Below the pieces are notes generated by a model, which was not told the DNA's origin, searched no databases, and saw nothing but the letters and a program-made list of their open reading frames with translations. 64,000 bases of DNA from an uncultured Clostridia bacterium (GTDB taxonomy: Bacteria; Bacillota; Clostridia; Oscillospirales; Ruminococcaceae): the NCBI GenBank assembly GCA_947632025.1, contig CANRNN010000007.1, forward strand, positions 1-64,000, given 5' to 3'. The position numbers and the translations under genes are program-made. Below, in pieces: positions 6,810 through 16,561 of the stretch. Each line of letters opens with the position of its first letter. Position 1 is the stretch's first letter.

Positions 6810-7526
6810 TCAAACGCGGCGGCGCTCGACAAAGCGCATCGTAAGAAAATTAAATATTACGATAATGCTCACGAAAAACAAAACATTCTTAAAACTGAAA
6901 ATTCCGAGAGTAAACTCATAATATCTGTAAAACACCGAAAGCCCGCTGATAATTGATTTAAGCACATCGACTGTCACGAAATTGTTTATCATATCGAACA
7001 TACAAAGCAGTATGTTCACGCCTATAGAGCCTATTGCCGCTATCATCTGATTTTCCGTGAGATTTGAAATGAAGATCCCTGCCGAAGTGAAAACTCCGCC
7101 CATAAGCGCAAGTCCTACGAAATTTCCCCAGAAAGCCGTCCATGAAAAGACGCTCTCCGTCCGTCCGACTGCCGAAGCGATAAATGCCGCATAAACAAGC
7201 AGAATAGCCGCCGCACACATAAACAAAGCATATGCTGCGAGGAATTTTCCCATTATAAGCCCAAAAAGACTTACCGGACTTGTAAGAGTAAGCTGGTCGG
7301 TCCTGCGGCGTTTTTCCTCTGCCATTGTCCGCATTGTAAGCACGGGTATGATAAGCAGAATGACATAAAACATCATCACGAAAACTCCGCTCATATCCGC
7401 CGAACCCGCAGACAGGCAGTTCATCCACAAGAACAGCCCCGAAAATCCGTAGAACACCGCAAGGAAAACGTATCCCAACGGCGACGTGAAATAGGACAGA
7501 AACTCTCTCTTGAAAATAGCATTCAT
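6810..7526 (-). CDS. GldF-like ABC-2 permease
   Basis: A 238-residue membrane protein with six predicted helices, beginning MNAIFKREFLSYFTSPLG, which is typical of the ABC-2 permeases of the GldF group. It contains the cytoplasmic EEKRRRTDQLTLTSPVS segment after the second helix, a hallmark of this group. The ATG overlaps the stop of the ATPase gene by four bases (ATGA). Permease, ATPase, GldG-like and DUF4340 proteins would form one envelope complex. Confidence 0.85.
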   Translation of the reverse strand: MNAIFKREFLSYFTSPLGYVFLAVFYGFSGLFLWMNCLSAGSADMSGVFVMMFYVILLIIPVLTMRTMAEEKRRRTDQLTLTSPVSLFGLIMGKFLAAYALFMCAAAILLVYAAFIASAVGRTESVFSWTAFWGNFVGLALMGGVFTSAGIFISNLTENQMIAAIGSIGVNILLCMFDMINNFVTVDVLKSIISGLSVFYRYYEFTLGIFSFKNVLFFVSIIVIFNFLTMRFVERRRV

Positions 7527-8485
7527 ACTGCCGCACCTCCGTCCTCGGCGCGGAATTCTCCTGCCGTGAGCCTGAGGAATATTTCCTCAAGCGACAGTTC
7601 ATTGTTTTTCATAAGAAGTATCGGGTAATTTCTCGCTGCAAGCCGCTTAAAAGCTTCACGTCGGATATCCGCTCCCTCTTCAGTGTCCAGCTCGTACTCA
7701 AAAACTCCTTTTTCAATTTCACGCAGCATTCGCACCGAAACGACTCTCGGAATCCCGCCTAGAAGCGTCCTTACCTCATTTTCCGCGCCCTCTATCTGCA
7801 TTATAAGCTTATTGTCAGCGGACAGCTTATGCGAAAGATTTTCGGCGGTATCGTCCGCGACGAGTTTTCCCTTGTCTATTACGACGACCCTGTCGCACAC
7901 TGCCTGAACCTCCGACAAAATATGTGACGACAATATCATCGTATGATTTCGTCCGAGCTTTTTTATTAGCGTTCGTATCTCGATTATCTGCTTTGGGTCA
8001 AGACCAACTGTCGGCTCGTCCAAGATAAGCACAGGCGGATTTCCCACCAGTGCCTGCGCCAAGCCCACTCTCTGCCGATAGCCTTTTGAGAGATTTCCTA
8101 TCACCCGGTCATTTACATCTTCGATTTTTGTAAGCTCGCATATTTCGCCGAGATGCGAACGTTTCGGCATTCTGCATTTTTTCAGCGAGTAAACAAAATT
8201 CAAATACTCTCTCACCGTCATATCAAGATAAAGCGGCGGCATTTCCGGAAGATAGCCGATATTTTTTTTTGCGCCTATAGGATTTTCAAGAATATCCTCT
8301 CCGCATATCAATGCCTGTCCTCCCGACGAAGATATATACCCTGTAAGCATATTCATCGTAGTGGATTTTCCCGCACCGTTAGGTCCGAGGAATCCGAGTA
8401 TCTCCCCATCGCCTACAGAAAAACTCACATCGTCCACTGCAAGCTTCGAGCCATAGCTTTTGCTTAAATTCTTAACTTCTATCAT
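7523..8485 (-). CDS. ABC transporter ATPase, GldA-like
   Basis: A 320-residue ATPase beginning MIEVKNLSKSYGSKLAVDDV. It has Walker A GPNGAGKST, signature LSKGYRQRVGLAQAL, Walker B VLILDEPTVGLDP and the switch His in ILSSHILSEV. The region after about residue 215 is the C-terminal extension seen in export-type ATPases of the GldA group. The start was placed at the ATG six bases after GGAGGACGT. About 80 bases separate it from gltX, with no promoter that I can see, so it may be read from the nusA operon. Confidence 0.85.
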   Translation of the reverse strand: MIEVKNLSKSYGSKLAVDDVSFSVGDGEILGFLGPNGAGKSTTMNMLTGYISSSGGQALICGEDILENPIGAKKNIGYLPEMPPLYLDMTVREYLNFVYSLKKCRMPKRSHLGEICELTKIEDVNDRVIGNLSKGYRQRVGLAQALVGNPPVLILDEPTVGLDPKQIIEIRTLIKKLGRNHTMILSSHILSEVQAVCDRVVVIDKGKLVADDTAENLSHKLSADNKLIMQIEGAENEVRTLLGGIPRVVSVRMLREIEKGVFEYELDTEEGADIRREAFKRLAARNYPILLMKNNELSLEEIFLRLTAGEFRAEDGGAAV

Positions 8486-8567
8486 ACGTCCTCCAAAACA
8501 TATCACGGACCTTCTGCAATATAATTATAATCTTCTTCCGTGAAATCTATGTGAACCGCGTATGAAA

Positions 8568-10022
8568 TTATTGGGTCGACAAAAGCTCTATTCCTTTTCT
8601 TATTCTTGACAGGGTATCCTCTTTTCCGAGAATAGTCGCAAGCTCTATGCCGCCGCCCGGAGTAAACTGCTTTCCGCTGAGTGCGACTCTAAGCGGGAAC
8701 AGTATAACACCGTTCTTTACGCCCTCTTTTTCTATAAGCTTGAAAAGCTCCTCGTGTATTTTCTCCTGCGTGAAATCCTCAAGGTTTTCGAGTATCGGAA
8801 GTATCTTCTTCAACGCGTCCAGAGAAGTTTCAGCGTTGGTTTTCATTTTCTTGTTATTGTAAAGTTCCGTCGAATATTCGGGAAGTTTGTCGATAAAATC
8901 CACCTGCTCCGGAATATCCGTAAACAGCTCCGCACGAGGCTGCAAAACGCTGCAAAGAAGCTTTATATCAACGTCCTCGCGCTTGCAGGTCTGACGAATA
9001 TACGGCAGCGCACGCTCCATAAAATCATCAAGCGGCAAAGCACGGACGTAATGTGCGTTTATAGCCTTCAATTTCAGTGGGTCGAAAATCGCGGGCGACT
9101 TTGAAATTCCGCTTAAATCAAATGCTTCCACCATCTCGTCAAGTGTGAATATCTCGTTTTCACCTTTAGGTGCCCAACCGAGAAGCAGAATATAATTGAG
9201 TACAGCCTCGGTAAGATATCCTTTATCAAGCAGATCCTGAAACGACGCGTCGCCGTCACGCTTTGCAAGCTTGTGTTGAGCATCTTTCATAATGTGTTCG
9301 ACGTGGATATACATCGGCGGCTCCCAACCGAACGCCTCATAAAGCAGGTTATACTTCGGCGCGGAAGAAAGATATTCGTTGCCTCTTACAACGTGCGTTA
9401 TTTTCATGGTGTGATCGTCGACGACATTCGCGAAATTATAGGTCGGCATTCCGTCGGTCTTCAGCAGTATCTGGTCGTCGAGAATGGAGTTCTCGACCGT
9501 GATATCGCCGTAAATTTCATCGTGGAATGTAGTCGAACCTTCTTCGGGAATTGCCTGACGAATAACGTAAGGAACGCCCTCAGCGAGATTTTTATCTATT
9601 TCCTCTTTTGAGAGATTACGGCAGTGGCGGTCGTACATCGGAGAAATGTTGCTGGCTTTCTGAACCGCTGCAAGCTCCTCCAGACGTTCCTTTGTGCAGA
9701 AGCAGTAGTAAGCCTTGCCTTTTTTTACAAGCTCCTCGGCGTATTCCTTGAACATTCCCATACGCTCGCTCTGAACATAAGGACCGTAATCTCCGCCGAT
9801 ATCAGGACCCTCGTCCCAATTAAGCCCGCAGTCGCGAAGCGTCTTATAGATAACGTCCACTGCCCCGTCGACATAGCGCTCACGGTCTGTATCCTCAATA
9901 CGGAGAATGAATTTTCCACCGTTTTTCTTTGCGAGAAGATATGTGTAAAGCGCCGTTCTTAGGTTGCCTATATGCATATATCCCGTAGGGCTTGGCGCAA
10001 ATCTTGTTCTTACCTCTGACAT
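8568..10022 (-). CDS. gltX: Glutamyl-tRNA synthetase
   Basis: A class I synthetase of 484 residues that charges tRNA-Glu in the cytosol. The HIGH-type signature is [19 protein letters not shown] (residues 8-26) and the KMSKS counterpart is KLAKR near residue 250. The C-terminal helical anticodon-binding domain is present. In Clostridia with GatCAB a single GltX often also charges tRNA-Gln; that cannot be decided here. The ATG directly follows the ribF stop (TAAATG), and the ribosome site AAAGGTGAG lies inside ribF. Confidence 0.97.
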   Translation of the reverse strand: MSEVRTRFAPSPTGYMHIGNLRTALYTYLLAKKNGGKFILRIEDTDRERYVDGAVDVIYKTLRDCGLNWDEGPDIGGDYGPYVQSERMGMFKEYAEELVKKGKAYYCFCTKERLEELAAVQKASNISPMYDRHCRNLSKEEIDKNLAEGVPYVIRQAIPEEGSTTFHDEIYGDITVENSILDDQILLKTDGMPTYNFANVVDDHTMKITHVVRGNEYLSSAPKYNLLYEAFGWEPPMYIHVEHIMKDAQHKLAKRDGDASFQDLLDKGYLTEAVLNYILLLGWAPKGENEIFTLDEMVEAFDLSGISKSPAIFDPLKLKAINAHYVRALPLDDFMERALPYIRQTCKREDVDIKLLCSVLQPRAELFTDIPEQVDFIDKLPEYSTELYNNKKMKTNAETSLDALKKILPILENLEDFTQEKIHEELFKLIEKEGVKNGVILFPLRVALSGKQFTPGGGIELATILGKEDTLSRIRKGIELLSTQ

Positions 10023-10931
10023 TTATATCTCACCTTTCTGTATTTTCTCAGCCGTTTTTATATCCTCGGCGATTTGATCTTTAAGCACGGACAGGTCTTT
10101 GAATTTTCTTTCGGGACGCAGAAATTTCATAAGCGACACTGTGATTTTCTCTCCGTACAAATCACCGCTGAATCCTATGATATGCGTTTCCATAACCACA
10201 CAGCCACCGTCCGAAACCGTAGGGCGTATACCGATATTCGTAATTGCACGATAGTGCCTTCCGTTCACCTCAACAGAGCTTGCATAAGCCCCAAAGCGCG
10301 GAATTACATTCGTCGCGGGGATTATCTGATTGATGGTCGGATATTCTATAGTCCGCCCAAGCTCATTCCCGTGGACTACCGGCAGTCTGAACGAAAGCTC
10401 GTAGCCGAGAAACCTGTTTGCTTCTAAAATATTGCCCCTTCGGATAAGCTCACGGATATGTGTGGAGCTTATCATCTGCCCGTCAAGGCAAACGTCCTCC
10501 ACTATTTCCACGGAAATACCGAAGCGCACTCCTATTTTTGCCAGTCTTTCGGGAGTTCCTCCTCCGCCCAGACCGAACCTGAAATTCCGTCCGCAGCAAG
10601 CAAAGCCCGCGTTTATCTTCCCCACAAGAATCCTTTCGACGAAATCCTCATCGGGCAGATCGCACACCTCCGCGAAATCGGGCGCGAATATGTATTCCAC
10701 GCCGATTTTATCGAGCATTTCGCACTTATAATCAAAAGAAATGATATCCTCTTGACTTCGGAATTTCGGCAGCGTCGTATCGCAGTTGAATGTGAACACT
10801 GCCGGCTTTAATTCCTTTTGAGCCAGAGCCGCGTTTATCACTCCGATATGTCCGAGATGAAGCCCGTCGAAATATCCCAACGCGACCGCTGTCTTTTCTT
10901 TTGGAGCTGTGCCGTATGTTATATCTATCAA
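10023..10931 (-). CDS. ribF: Bifunctional riboflavin kinase/FAD synthetase
   Basis: RibF phosphorylates riboflavin to FMN and adenylylates FMN to FAD. The N-terminal nucleotidyltransferase domain has GYFDGLHLGHIGVI (about residues 19-32) and SSTHIRELIRRG. The C-terminal flavokinase domain begins near 180 with GNELGRTIEYPTIN. At 302 residues it is full length. It starts at TTG with AGGTGA seven bases upstream. It lies between truB and gltX, as in many Gram-positive translation operons. Confidence 0.95.
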   Translation of the reverse strand: MIDITYGTAPKEKTAVALGYFDGLHLGHIGVINAALAQKELKPAVFTFNCDTTLPKFRSQEDIISFDYKCEMLDKIGVEYIFAPDFAEVCDLPDEDFVERILVGKINAGFACCGRNFRFGLGGGGTPERLAKIGVRFGISVEIVEDVCLDGQMISSTHIRELIRRGNILEANRFLGYELSFRLPVVHGNELGRTIEYPTINQIIPATNVIPRFGAYASSVEVNGRHYRAITNIGIRPTVSDGGCVVMETHIIGFSGDLYGEKITVSLMKFLRPERKFKDLSVLKDQIAEDIKTAEKIQKGEI

Positions 10932-10961
10932 ATTATTTCACCTGTTTACTGTTACAGCCGC

Positions 10962-11864
10962 TCAAGGCTGAAATTGCTTTACGGAAACAAGCTCGCCCTG
11001 CTCGTTTATCTTTCCCAGACCCAGCAGACAGGGGGAGCTTTCTTCGTAGACCAACAGCAATTCCCCTGCCGGAATATTCGTCGGAGCATATATATTGGTG
11101 CTTTTGAGTCTGCCTGCGTCAAGCCTTACGCCATTTAAATAGAGCCTTTTCTGAACTTCGTCAAGGACGATCGGAAAATATCCCGAAAGCGCCCTTTCGA
11201 CCGACCATACAGGTATCTCGTCTACAGGCTTGTTTTTTATATCTTCCACCGAAACGCACTCTAAGAGCTTAAATCCGCAGCTTTTTGTCCGTACAAGGCT
11301 TGACATCACGGCGTTTGTGCCGAGAGCTTTTCCTATGTCGTCCACGAGCGAACGGATATATGTTCCGGTCGAACAATCAACCTCTATCACGCCGTCCCTG
11401 CCGTCGAATTCTGCGATCTCCAAGCGGGAAATCGTTATCTCTCTCGGCTTGCGTTCGACCTCTATCCCCTTTCTGGCAAGGTCGCAGAGCTTCTGCCCTT
11501 TTATCTTAAGCGCAGAATACATCGGAGGTACTTGATTTATCTTTCCTCGGAATTTTTCGAGAATTTCCTCAAGCTGTTCGCGTGAAACGCGCACATCCTG
11601 CTGTTCGGAAAGCTCCCCCCATATATCGAGAGTGTCGGACGAAATACCCAAACGGAATCCCGCACGATAGCTTTTGCTCTTATCATAAACAAGGTCGACT
11701 GCTTTGGTGGCGTTCCCTATAAAAACAGGCAAAACTCCCGTTGCCATAGGGTCGAGCGTACCGCCGTGCCCAACTTTTTTCGTGCCGAATTTTTTTCTTA
11801 CTATAGCCGTTATATCAAACGAAGTAAAATTCTGCGGCTTATTTACGCAGATAACACCGTTCAT
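10962..11864 (-). CDS. truB: tRNA pseudouridine(55) synthase
   Basis: TruB converts U55 in the tRNA T-loop to pseudouridine. The catalytic Asp is in GGTLDPMATGVLPV (about residues 35-48), and the motif YRAGFRLGISSDTLD follows. The C-terminal PUA-like part is present. Length is 300 residues. The ATG overlaps the nrnA stop in ATGA, showing translational coupling. Confidence 0.96.
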   Translation of the reverse strand: MNGVICVNKPQNFTSFDITAIVRKKFGTKKVGHGGTLDPMATGVLPVFIGNATKAVDLVYDKSKSYRAGFRLGISSDTLDIWGELSEQQDVRVSREQLEEILEKFRGKINQVPPMYSALKIKGQKLCDLARKGIEVERKPREITISRLEIAEFDGRDGVIEVDCSTGTYIRSLVDDIGKALGTNAVMSSLVRTKSCGFKLLECVSVEDIKNKPVDEIPVWSVERALSGYFPIVLDEVQKRLYLNGVRLDAGRLKSTNIYAPTNIPAGELLLVYEESSPCLLGLGKINEQGELVSVKQFQP

Positions 11865-12823
11865 TCAAGTCCTGCCTTTTTCAGAGCGGCACTGCAAGCT
11901 TCGATGAGCTGCTTTTCCGCTTCTTCATAGCCGCACTCAAACGAACAGCCTGCCGCACGATCATGTCCGCCTCCGCCAAATTCCTGTGCTATTTCAGCGA
12001 CGTTTATTTTTTCACTTGAACGAAGTGAAGCCTTGAAAACTCCGCCTTTCTTTTCCTTGAAAGAAATACCTATCTCCACGCCCTCGATCTGACGCGGTAT
12101 AGAAGCCATAGAGCTTACGTCATCACTGTCCACATTGACAAGTCTTGACATATCGTCCAGAGTAATACGAATGAGAGCGATTTTTCCGTCCTCAAAGAAT
12201 TTCATTCCTTTATAGATGTGTTGCTCCAGTGCGAGTCTGCCCTTTGTTTTCAAGTCGAAATGCAGATAGTTTATTTTGGAATATTCTGCGCCAAGCTCCA
12301 TAAGTTCAGCCGCATATCTGTGTGTCTGCGGCGAAGTGTTGCTGAACTTGAAGCAACCCGTATCGGTAGACATTCCCGTGTAAAGGCAATTTGCTATCTC
12401 CCGGTCTATTTTTACGCCGAGAGCCTTTATCACCTCATACACCAACTCCGCGTTAGCCGCATATTCCGCACGAAGAAGAGTGCGTTTAGCGTAATTCAGG
12501 TTGGAAATATGGTGGTCTATACAAAGCTCCGCCTTATCGCCAAGCCCTTTCATATCGCCGAGAAGCTTGCTGTCGGCAATATCCACACAGATAATATTTT
12601 GATATTCAAATTCCTGTTGACGGATCCCCTCCCGAAGATAATCGAATTTTGCGGGAATATGATCCGGACATTCTGCTTTTGCATTTTTTCCCATTCTCTG
12701 GAGCGCACCGCAAAGAGCGAAACCGCACCCCAAGGTATCTCCGTCGGGATTTCCGTGCATAAGAATAAGGTAGTTATCGTTTGCTTTGAGGAATTCAACT
12801 GCCTCCAAAATTTCAATCATCAT
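11861..12823 (-). CDS. nrnA: DHH/DHHA1 phosphoesterase, NrnA-type oligoribonuclease/pAp phosphatase
   Basis: NrnA degrades short RNA oligomers and dephosphorylates pAp. The DHH domain shows HGNPDGDTLGCGFAL, ICVDIADSKLLG and CIDHHISN, and the DHHA1 domain ends with FGGGGHDRAAGC, so the metal-binding and substrate motifs are complete. The start is taken as the ATG at 12823 (or the next codon, 12820), nine bases after GGAGG. A longer frame would run deep into rbfA. It overlaps the end of rbfA by 11 bases. The order rbfA-nrnA-truB-ribF is common in Firmicutes. Confidence 0.92.
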   Translation of the reverse strand: MMIEILEAVEFLKANDNYLILMHGNPDGDTLGCGFALCGALQRMGKNAKAECPDHIPAKFDYLREGIRQQEFEYQNIICVDIADSKLLGDMKGLGDKAELCIDHHISNLNYAKRTLLRAEYAANAELVYEVIKALGVKIDREIANCLYTGMSTDTGCFKFSNTSPQTHRYAAELMELGAEYSKINYLHFDLKTKGRLALEQHIYKGMKFFEDGKIALIRITLDDMSRLVNVDSDDVSSMASIPRQIEGVEIGISFKEKKGGVFKASLRSSEKINVAEIAQEFGGGGHDRAAGCSFECGYEEAEKQLIEACSAALKKAGLE

Positions 12824-13217
12824 GGTTTTCTTCCTCCGAAAGCTCGCTGTCACCGTTTTGGTGATCCTCAACATGTTTTGGGAGTTTAGAAATTATTTCC
12901 TCAATATGCTCACTGTATTCAAGCGAATTATCGGAAACGAAAATAAACTCCGGCATTTTTCTCATACGGACTCTCGAAGCAACACACTTCTTGAAATATC
13001 CCGAAGCCGCTTTCATACCCTCTACTGCCTTTGCAGTGCGCTCCTCGCCGCCCATACAAGCGACCCATACCTTACAATAGGACAGATCACTCGTTATCTC
13101 ACAGCGAGTTATCGTCACGAAGCCGTTTGCCACACGCGGATCTTTCACGCCGCCTACTGCTGCCGAAAGCTCCCTGCGAACGTCCTCGCTCAGACGTTTG
13201 ATATTAAAATTTGCCAT
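12813..13217 (-). CDS. rbfA: 30S ribosome-binding factor A
   Basis: RbfA helps mature the 3' and 5' ends of 16S rRNA and is needed in the cold. The 134-residue protein has the KH-like core, with IKRLSEDVRRELSAAV at the N-terminus and RMRKMPEFIFVSDNSLEYS towards the end. The C-terminal 30 residues are acidic and less typical. AAGGAGG precedes the ATG. It follows infB as expected. Confidence 0.95.
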   Translation of the reverse strand: MANFNIKRLSEDVRRELSAAVGGVKDPRVANGFVTITRCEITSDLSYCKVWVACMGGEERTAKAVEGMKAASGYFKKCVASRVRMRKMPEFIFVSDNSLEYSEHIEEIISKLPKHVEDHQNGDSELSEEENHDD

Positions 13218-13251
13218 TTTCTTACCTCCTTATCAGAAGTAAAGGGAATTC

Positions 13252-15954
13252 TTACTCGTCGTGGTATTCCTCCGTAATATATGCCTCGAAAATATCGCCT
13301 TCTTTGATATCTGTGAATTTTTCAAGGCTTATACCGCACTCAAAGCCCGCTGCAACTTCCTTTACAGCGTCCTTAAAGCGCTGAAGTCCCGCGATCTTGT
13401 CGTCGCCGACAACAATACCGTCACGAACGATACGCACCTGTCCGTTTCTTGCGACCTTGCCGTCAAGAACATAAGAACCCGCGACAACACCGACTCCGGT
13501 AATTTTATAAACCTGACGAACCTCCACACGTCCGAGCTGAACCTCGCGGAATTTCGGCGCAAGCATACCCTTCATAGCAGCCGATATATCCTCGATAGCG
13601 TCATAAATGACACGATAAAGACGAATTTCAACTCCGTCACGCTTTGCATTTTCTTCCGCAGACGGGTGTGGTCTTACGTTGAAGCCTACAATTATAGCGT
13701 TCGATGCCGTAGCCAGCATAACGTCGCTCTCGCTTACAGCGCCCACGCCTCCGTGAATCACCCTGACGTGTATCTCATCATTAGACAGTTTTTCAAGCGA
13801 TTGCTTTACAGCCTCGACCGAACCTTGAACGTCGCCCTTTACAATGATCGGCAGTTCCTTTATGTCGCCCTGTTCTATAGACGAGAACAGATTGTCGAGC
13901 GTAACTTTCTGATATGATTTAAACTGTTCTTCCTTAGCTTCGTGCTTACGCTTCTCGACAAGCTCACGGGCAAGTTTTTCATCTTCTACAGCCGCGAACG
14001 TATCTCCCGCCGACGGCACCTCAGAAAGTCCCATGATCTCAACGGGCACAGACGGACCTGCTTCGGTAACGGTTTTGCCGTTGTCGTCACGCATTACGCG
14101 AACGCGTCCGACAGAAGTTCCCGCAATAAGGATATCTCCCGTATGGAGAGTACCGTTCTGCACAAGAAGTGTTGCGATAGGACCTCTGTTCTTATCAAGA
14201 CGGGCTTCTATAACAGCGCCCTTGGCAAGTCTGTCGGGATTTGCCTTTAGCTCCATAACGTCCGCCGTAAGTCCCACCATTTCAAGAAGAGTATCCATAC
14301 CCTCGCCTGTTTTTGCGGAAACAGGAACGCAGATAACGTCGCCGCCCCACTCCTCGCATACGAGGTCGTATTTTGTCAGTTCTTCCTTGATTTTATCGGG
14401 GTTTGCGCCCTCTTTATCCATCTTGTTCATAGCGACGATTATCTGAACACCGGCAGCCTTTGCGTGGTTGATAGCCTCAACGGTCTGCGGCATAATGCCG
14501 TCGTCCGCTGCAACTACAAGTATCGCTATATCTGTTATCATTGCGCCGCGGGCTCTCATGGAGGTAAACGCCTCATGTCCCGGAGTGTCAAGGAAAGTAA
14601 TATCCCTGTCCTCTAAATGAACACGATAAGCGCCTATATGCTGCGTAATTCCGCCTGCCTCGGTCGTCTGAACGCTCGCGTGACGAATATAGTCAAGTAT
14701 AGATGTTTTTCCATGGTCGACGTGTCCCATAACGACAACTACCGGCGAACGCGGTTTCAGACTTTCGGGAGAATCGGGCGCGTCCTCGAAAAGGCGCTCC
14801 TCGATGGTCACGATGATCTCTTTTTCGACCTTTGCTCCAAATTCTTCCGCGATAAGTGACGCAGTATCGAAATCGACAGTTTCATTGATGTTTGCCATAA
14901 CTCCGAGCCCGAAGAGCTTTTTGATGACCTCCGAGGCAGTGACTTTAAGTCTTGTGGCAAGCTCTCCTACAACTATCTCGTCAGGTATCTGGACTTTAAG
15001 CTGCTGCTTTCTTGCCCGTTCAAGCTCCAGACGTTTCAGCTTCTGAGCTTCTGTTTCGTGCTTATTCCCGAACTGCTTGCCCTTCTGCTGAGATTTTTGC
15101 TGGATCTTCTGCTTGCTGCGAAAATTATCGCTGTTCATCTTGCTTGCGGGCGCTATGGACTCATATCGCTCGTTGTACTTATCGAGCTCGACATAGCTTC
15201 CGCGTGTATCGACGGTCTTTCTGACCTGCTCTCCGCGCTTGACGGTTTCGCCCTTTTGCTTTTGCTGTACAGGCGGAGTATTCACCTTTATTTTGCTGGA
15301 ATCTATAGCGGGTTTTGCCGCGTTTGTCTTTGCCACAGCGGGAGAAGCGGGTTTTCCCTGCGCCTTCGGACTTTTGTTATCACGGAGCTTATCCCGATTT
15401 TCTCTTGCTTCAACAGGACGTGTTCTGCCTGAATTCTCGGCACTTGCATGAGCAGCAGGCTTCGATTCGGGCTTTGCAGCGGACTTTTCAGGTTTGTGTT
15501 CGGATTTGATATTTTCCTGCTTCGGCTTTGCGGAAGTCTGCGGCTTGGAACGCTCGCTTTTGACCTCCGATTTTGTTTCCGATTTGGATTCGGTTTTTGC
15601 CGCAGGCTTCTTTTCCGCAGCAGCGGATTCAGCTTTAACCTCGGATTCTTCTTCCTTCTTAGCGGCAGTCTTTTTCTTCGCGGACGCGGCGGGCTTCTTT
15701 TCTTCGGTATCCGCCGGTCTTTGGGTCTTCATATCCCTTGTGGAATTAAATGTTTCCTGAAGATTTTTTACCGCATATCTTCCGGTAAAAACTTCAAGGA
15801 GATAATCGACCTCGTCGGCAGTTATAGCCGCCGTCGATTTTCTCGGATTAGCAAGAGGAAGCTCGGTATTCAGCAATTCGAGAAGCTCTGCCTTATCGAC
15901 TCCGAAATCCCTCGCAACGTCCTGTATCTTGTATTTTATCTGTTTACTTGGCAA
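13252..15954 (-). CDS. infB: Translation initiation factor IF-2
   Basis: IF-2 is the GTPase that brings initiator tRNA to the 30S subunit. An N-terminal IF2_N helical domain is followed by about 250 residues of Lys/Ala/Ser/Pro-rich linker, a second IF2_N domain, the G-domain ([29 protein letters not shown]) and the C-terminal beta-barrels that bind fMet-tRNA. I place the start at TTG (15952-15954), nine bases after GGAGG, giving [15 protein letters not shown]. An ATG at 15972 lacks a ribosome site. It follows ylxQ closely. Confidence 0.95.
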   Translation of the reverse strand: MPSKQIKYKIQDVARDFGVDKAELLELLNTELPLANPRKSTAAITADEVDYLLEVFTGRYAVKNLQETFNSTRDMKTQRPADTEEKKPAASAKKKTAAKKEEESEVKAESAAAEKKPAAKTESKSETKSEVKSERSKPQTSAKPKQENIKSEHKPEKSAAKPESKPAAHASAENSGRTRPVEARENRDKLRDNKSPKAQGKPASPAVAKTNAAKPAIDSSKIKVNTPPVQQKQKGETVKRGEQVRKTVDTRGSYVELDKYNERYESIAPASKMNSDNFRSKQKIQQKSQQKGKQFGNKHETEAQKLKRLELERARKQQLKVQIPDEIVVGELATRLKVTASEVIKKLFGLGVMANINETVDFDTASLIAEEFGAKVEKEIIVTIEERLFEDAPDSPESLKPRSPVVVVMGHVDHGKTSILDYIRHASVQTTEAGGITQHIGAYRVHLEDRDITFLDTPGHEAFTSMRARGAMITDIAILVVAADDGIMPQTVEAINHAKAAGVQIIVAMNKMDKEGANPDKIKEELTKYDLVCEEWGGDVICVPVSAKTGEGMDTLLEMVGLTADVMELKANPDRLAKGAVIEARLDKNRGPIATLLVQNGTLHTGDILIAGTSVGRVRVMRDDNGKTVTEAGPSVPVEIMGLSEVPSAGDTFAAVEDEKLARELVEKRKHEAKEEQFKSYQKVTLDNLFSSIEQGDIKELPIIVKGDVQGSVEAVKQSLEKLSNDEIHVRVIHGGVGAVSESDVMLATASNAIIVGFNVRPHPSAEENAKRDGVEIRLYRVIYDAIEDISAAMKGMLAPKFREVQLGRVEVRQVYKITGVGVVAGSYVLDGKVARNGQVRIVRDGIVVGDDKIAGLQRFKDAVKEVAAGFECGISLEKFTDIKEGDIFEAYITEEYHDE

Positions 15955-15971
15955 TGTATAGTTCCTCCACA

Positions 15972-16289
15972 TCAATTCAAATTCGCGTTATCAGCGGGTA
16001 TATGTTTCTGTATTGAGCCATAGAGTCCCTCGTCTTTTATAAGGAAAACTCCCGCTCTTTTTCCGAGTGCGCTTTCAGCGTCGTCCATAGTGAAACTCGC
16101 CTTTAGCACCTGCCTGTTGAATTTTTCGGCTTGAAAGCAAACCTCCTTCTCCGTCTTTGCAGAAACATCAGCCGCGAGTATCACGCCCGCGAAACCTTTC
16201 ACGGGAAACTCGCCTATAACCGCGTCAAAGCCCATTACAAGCTTTCCAGCACGTCTGCAAAGGCAGATGGTGGATAATTCTTTATTTAT
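15972..16289 (-). CDS. ylxQ: YlxQ-like ribosomal protein of the L7Ae family, apparent ATA start
   Basis: YlxQ is a small RNA-binding protein related to L7Ae, encoded between nusA/ylxR and infB in Firmicutes. The conserved motif [14 protein letters not shown] is encoded from 16259 leftwards, but the first ATG (16235) lies inside it. Reading upstream in frame reaches ATA-AAT-AAA-GAA (16289), ten bases after AAGGAG and overlapping the ylxR stop by eight bases, and would give a normal N-terminus of (M)[15 protein letters not shown]. No ATG, GTG or TTG exists between. The 105-residue length matches the family. Confidence 0.85.
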   Translation of the reverse strand: MNKELSTICLCRRAGKLVMGFDAVIGEFPVKGFAGVILAADVSAKTEKEVCFQAEKFNRQVLKASFTMDDAESALGKRAGVFLIKDEGLYGSIQKHIPADNANLN

Positions 16290-16551
16290 CCTCGGTCAGC
16301 TCCTTTTCGATCAAATCATATATTTCCGCGGGAATACGGCACTTGAACGAACGTTCGAGCTTCTTTCCCTTTATCGCCAGAGAAAGGCAGGCGGTGTCTT
16401 TGCATATATACGCGCCTCTTCCCGATTTTTTTCCTGTAGGATCCATTGAGATATTTCCATCCTTGTCACGGACGATCCTTAAAGCGCCTTTTTTGCCTAT
16501 CATCTCTCCGCACCCTACACACTTTCGCATAGGTACACGTTTTTCGGGCAT
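16282..16551 (-). CDS. ylxR: YlxR family nucleic-acid-binding protein
   Basis: An 89-residue basic protein with the family's MRKCVGCGEM motif, GRGAYICKD and a C-terminal helical part. YlxR proteins bind RNA/DNA and have been linked to transcription of metabolic genes and RNase P. The start is the ATG giving MPEKRVPMRKCVGC, with AAGGAG upstream. A longer frame would overlap nusA by more than 40 bases. It lies between nusA and ylxQ, as usual. Confidence 0.93.
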   Translation of the reverse strand: MPEKRVPMRKCVGCGEMIGKKGALRIVRDKDGNISMDPTGKKSGRGAYICKDTACLSLAIKGKKLERSFKCRIPAEIYDLIEKELTEDK

Positions 16552-16561
16552 TGTCCGCTCC

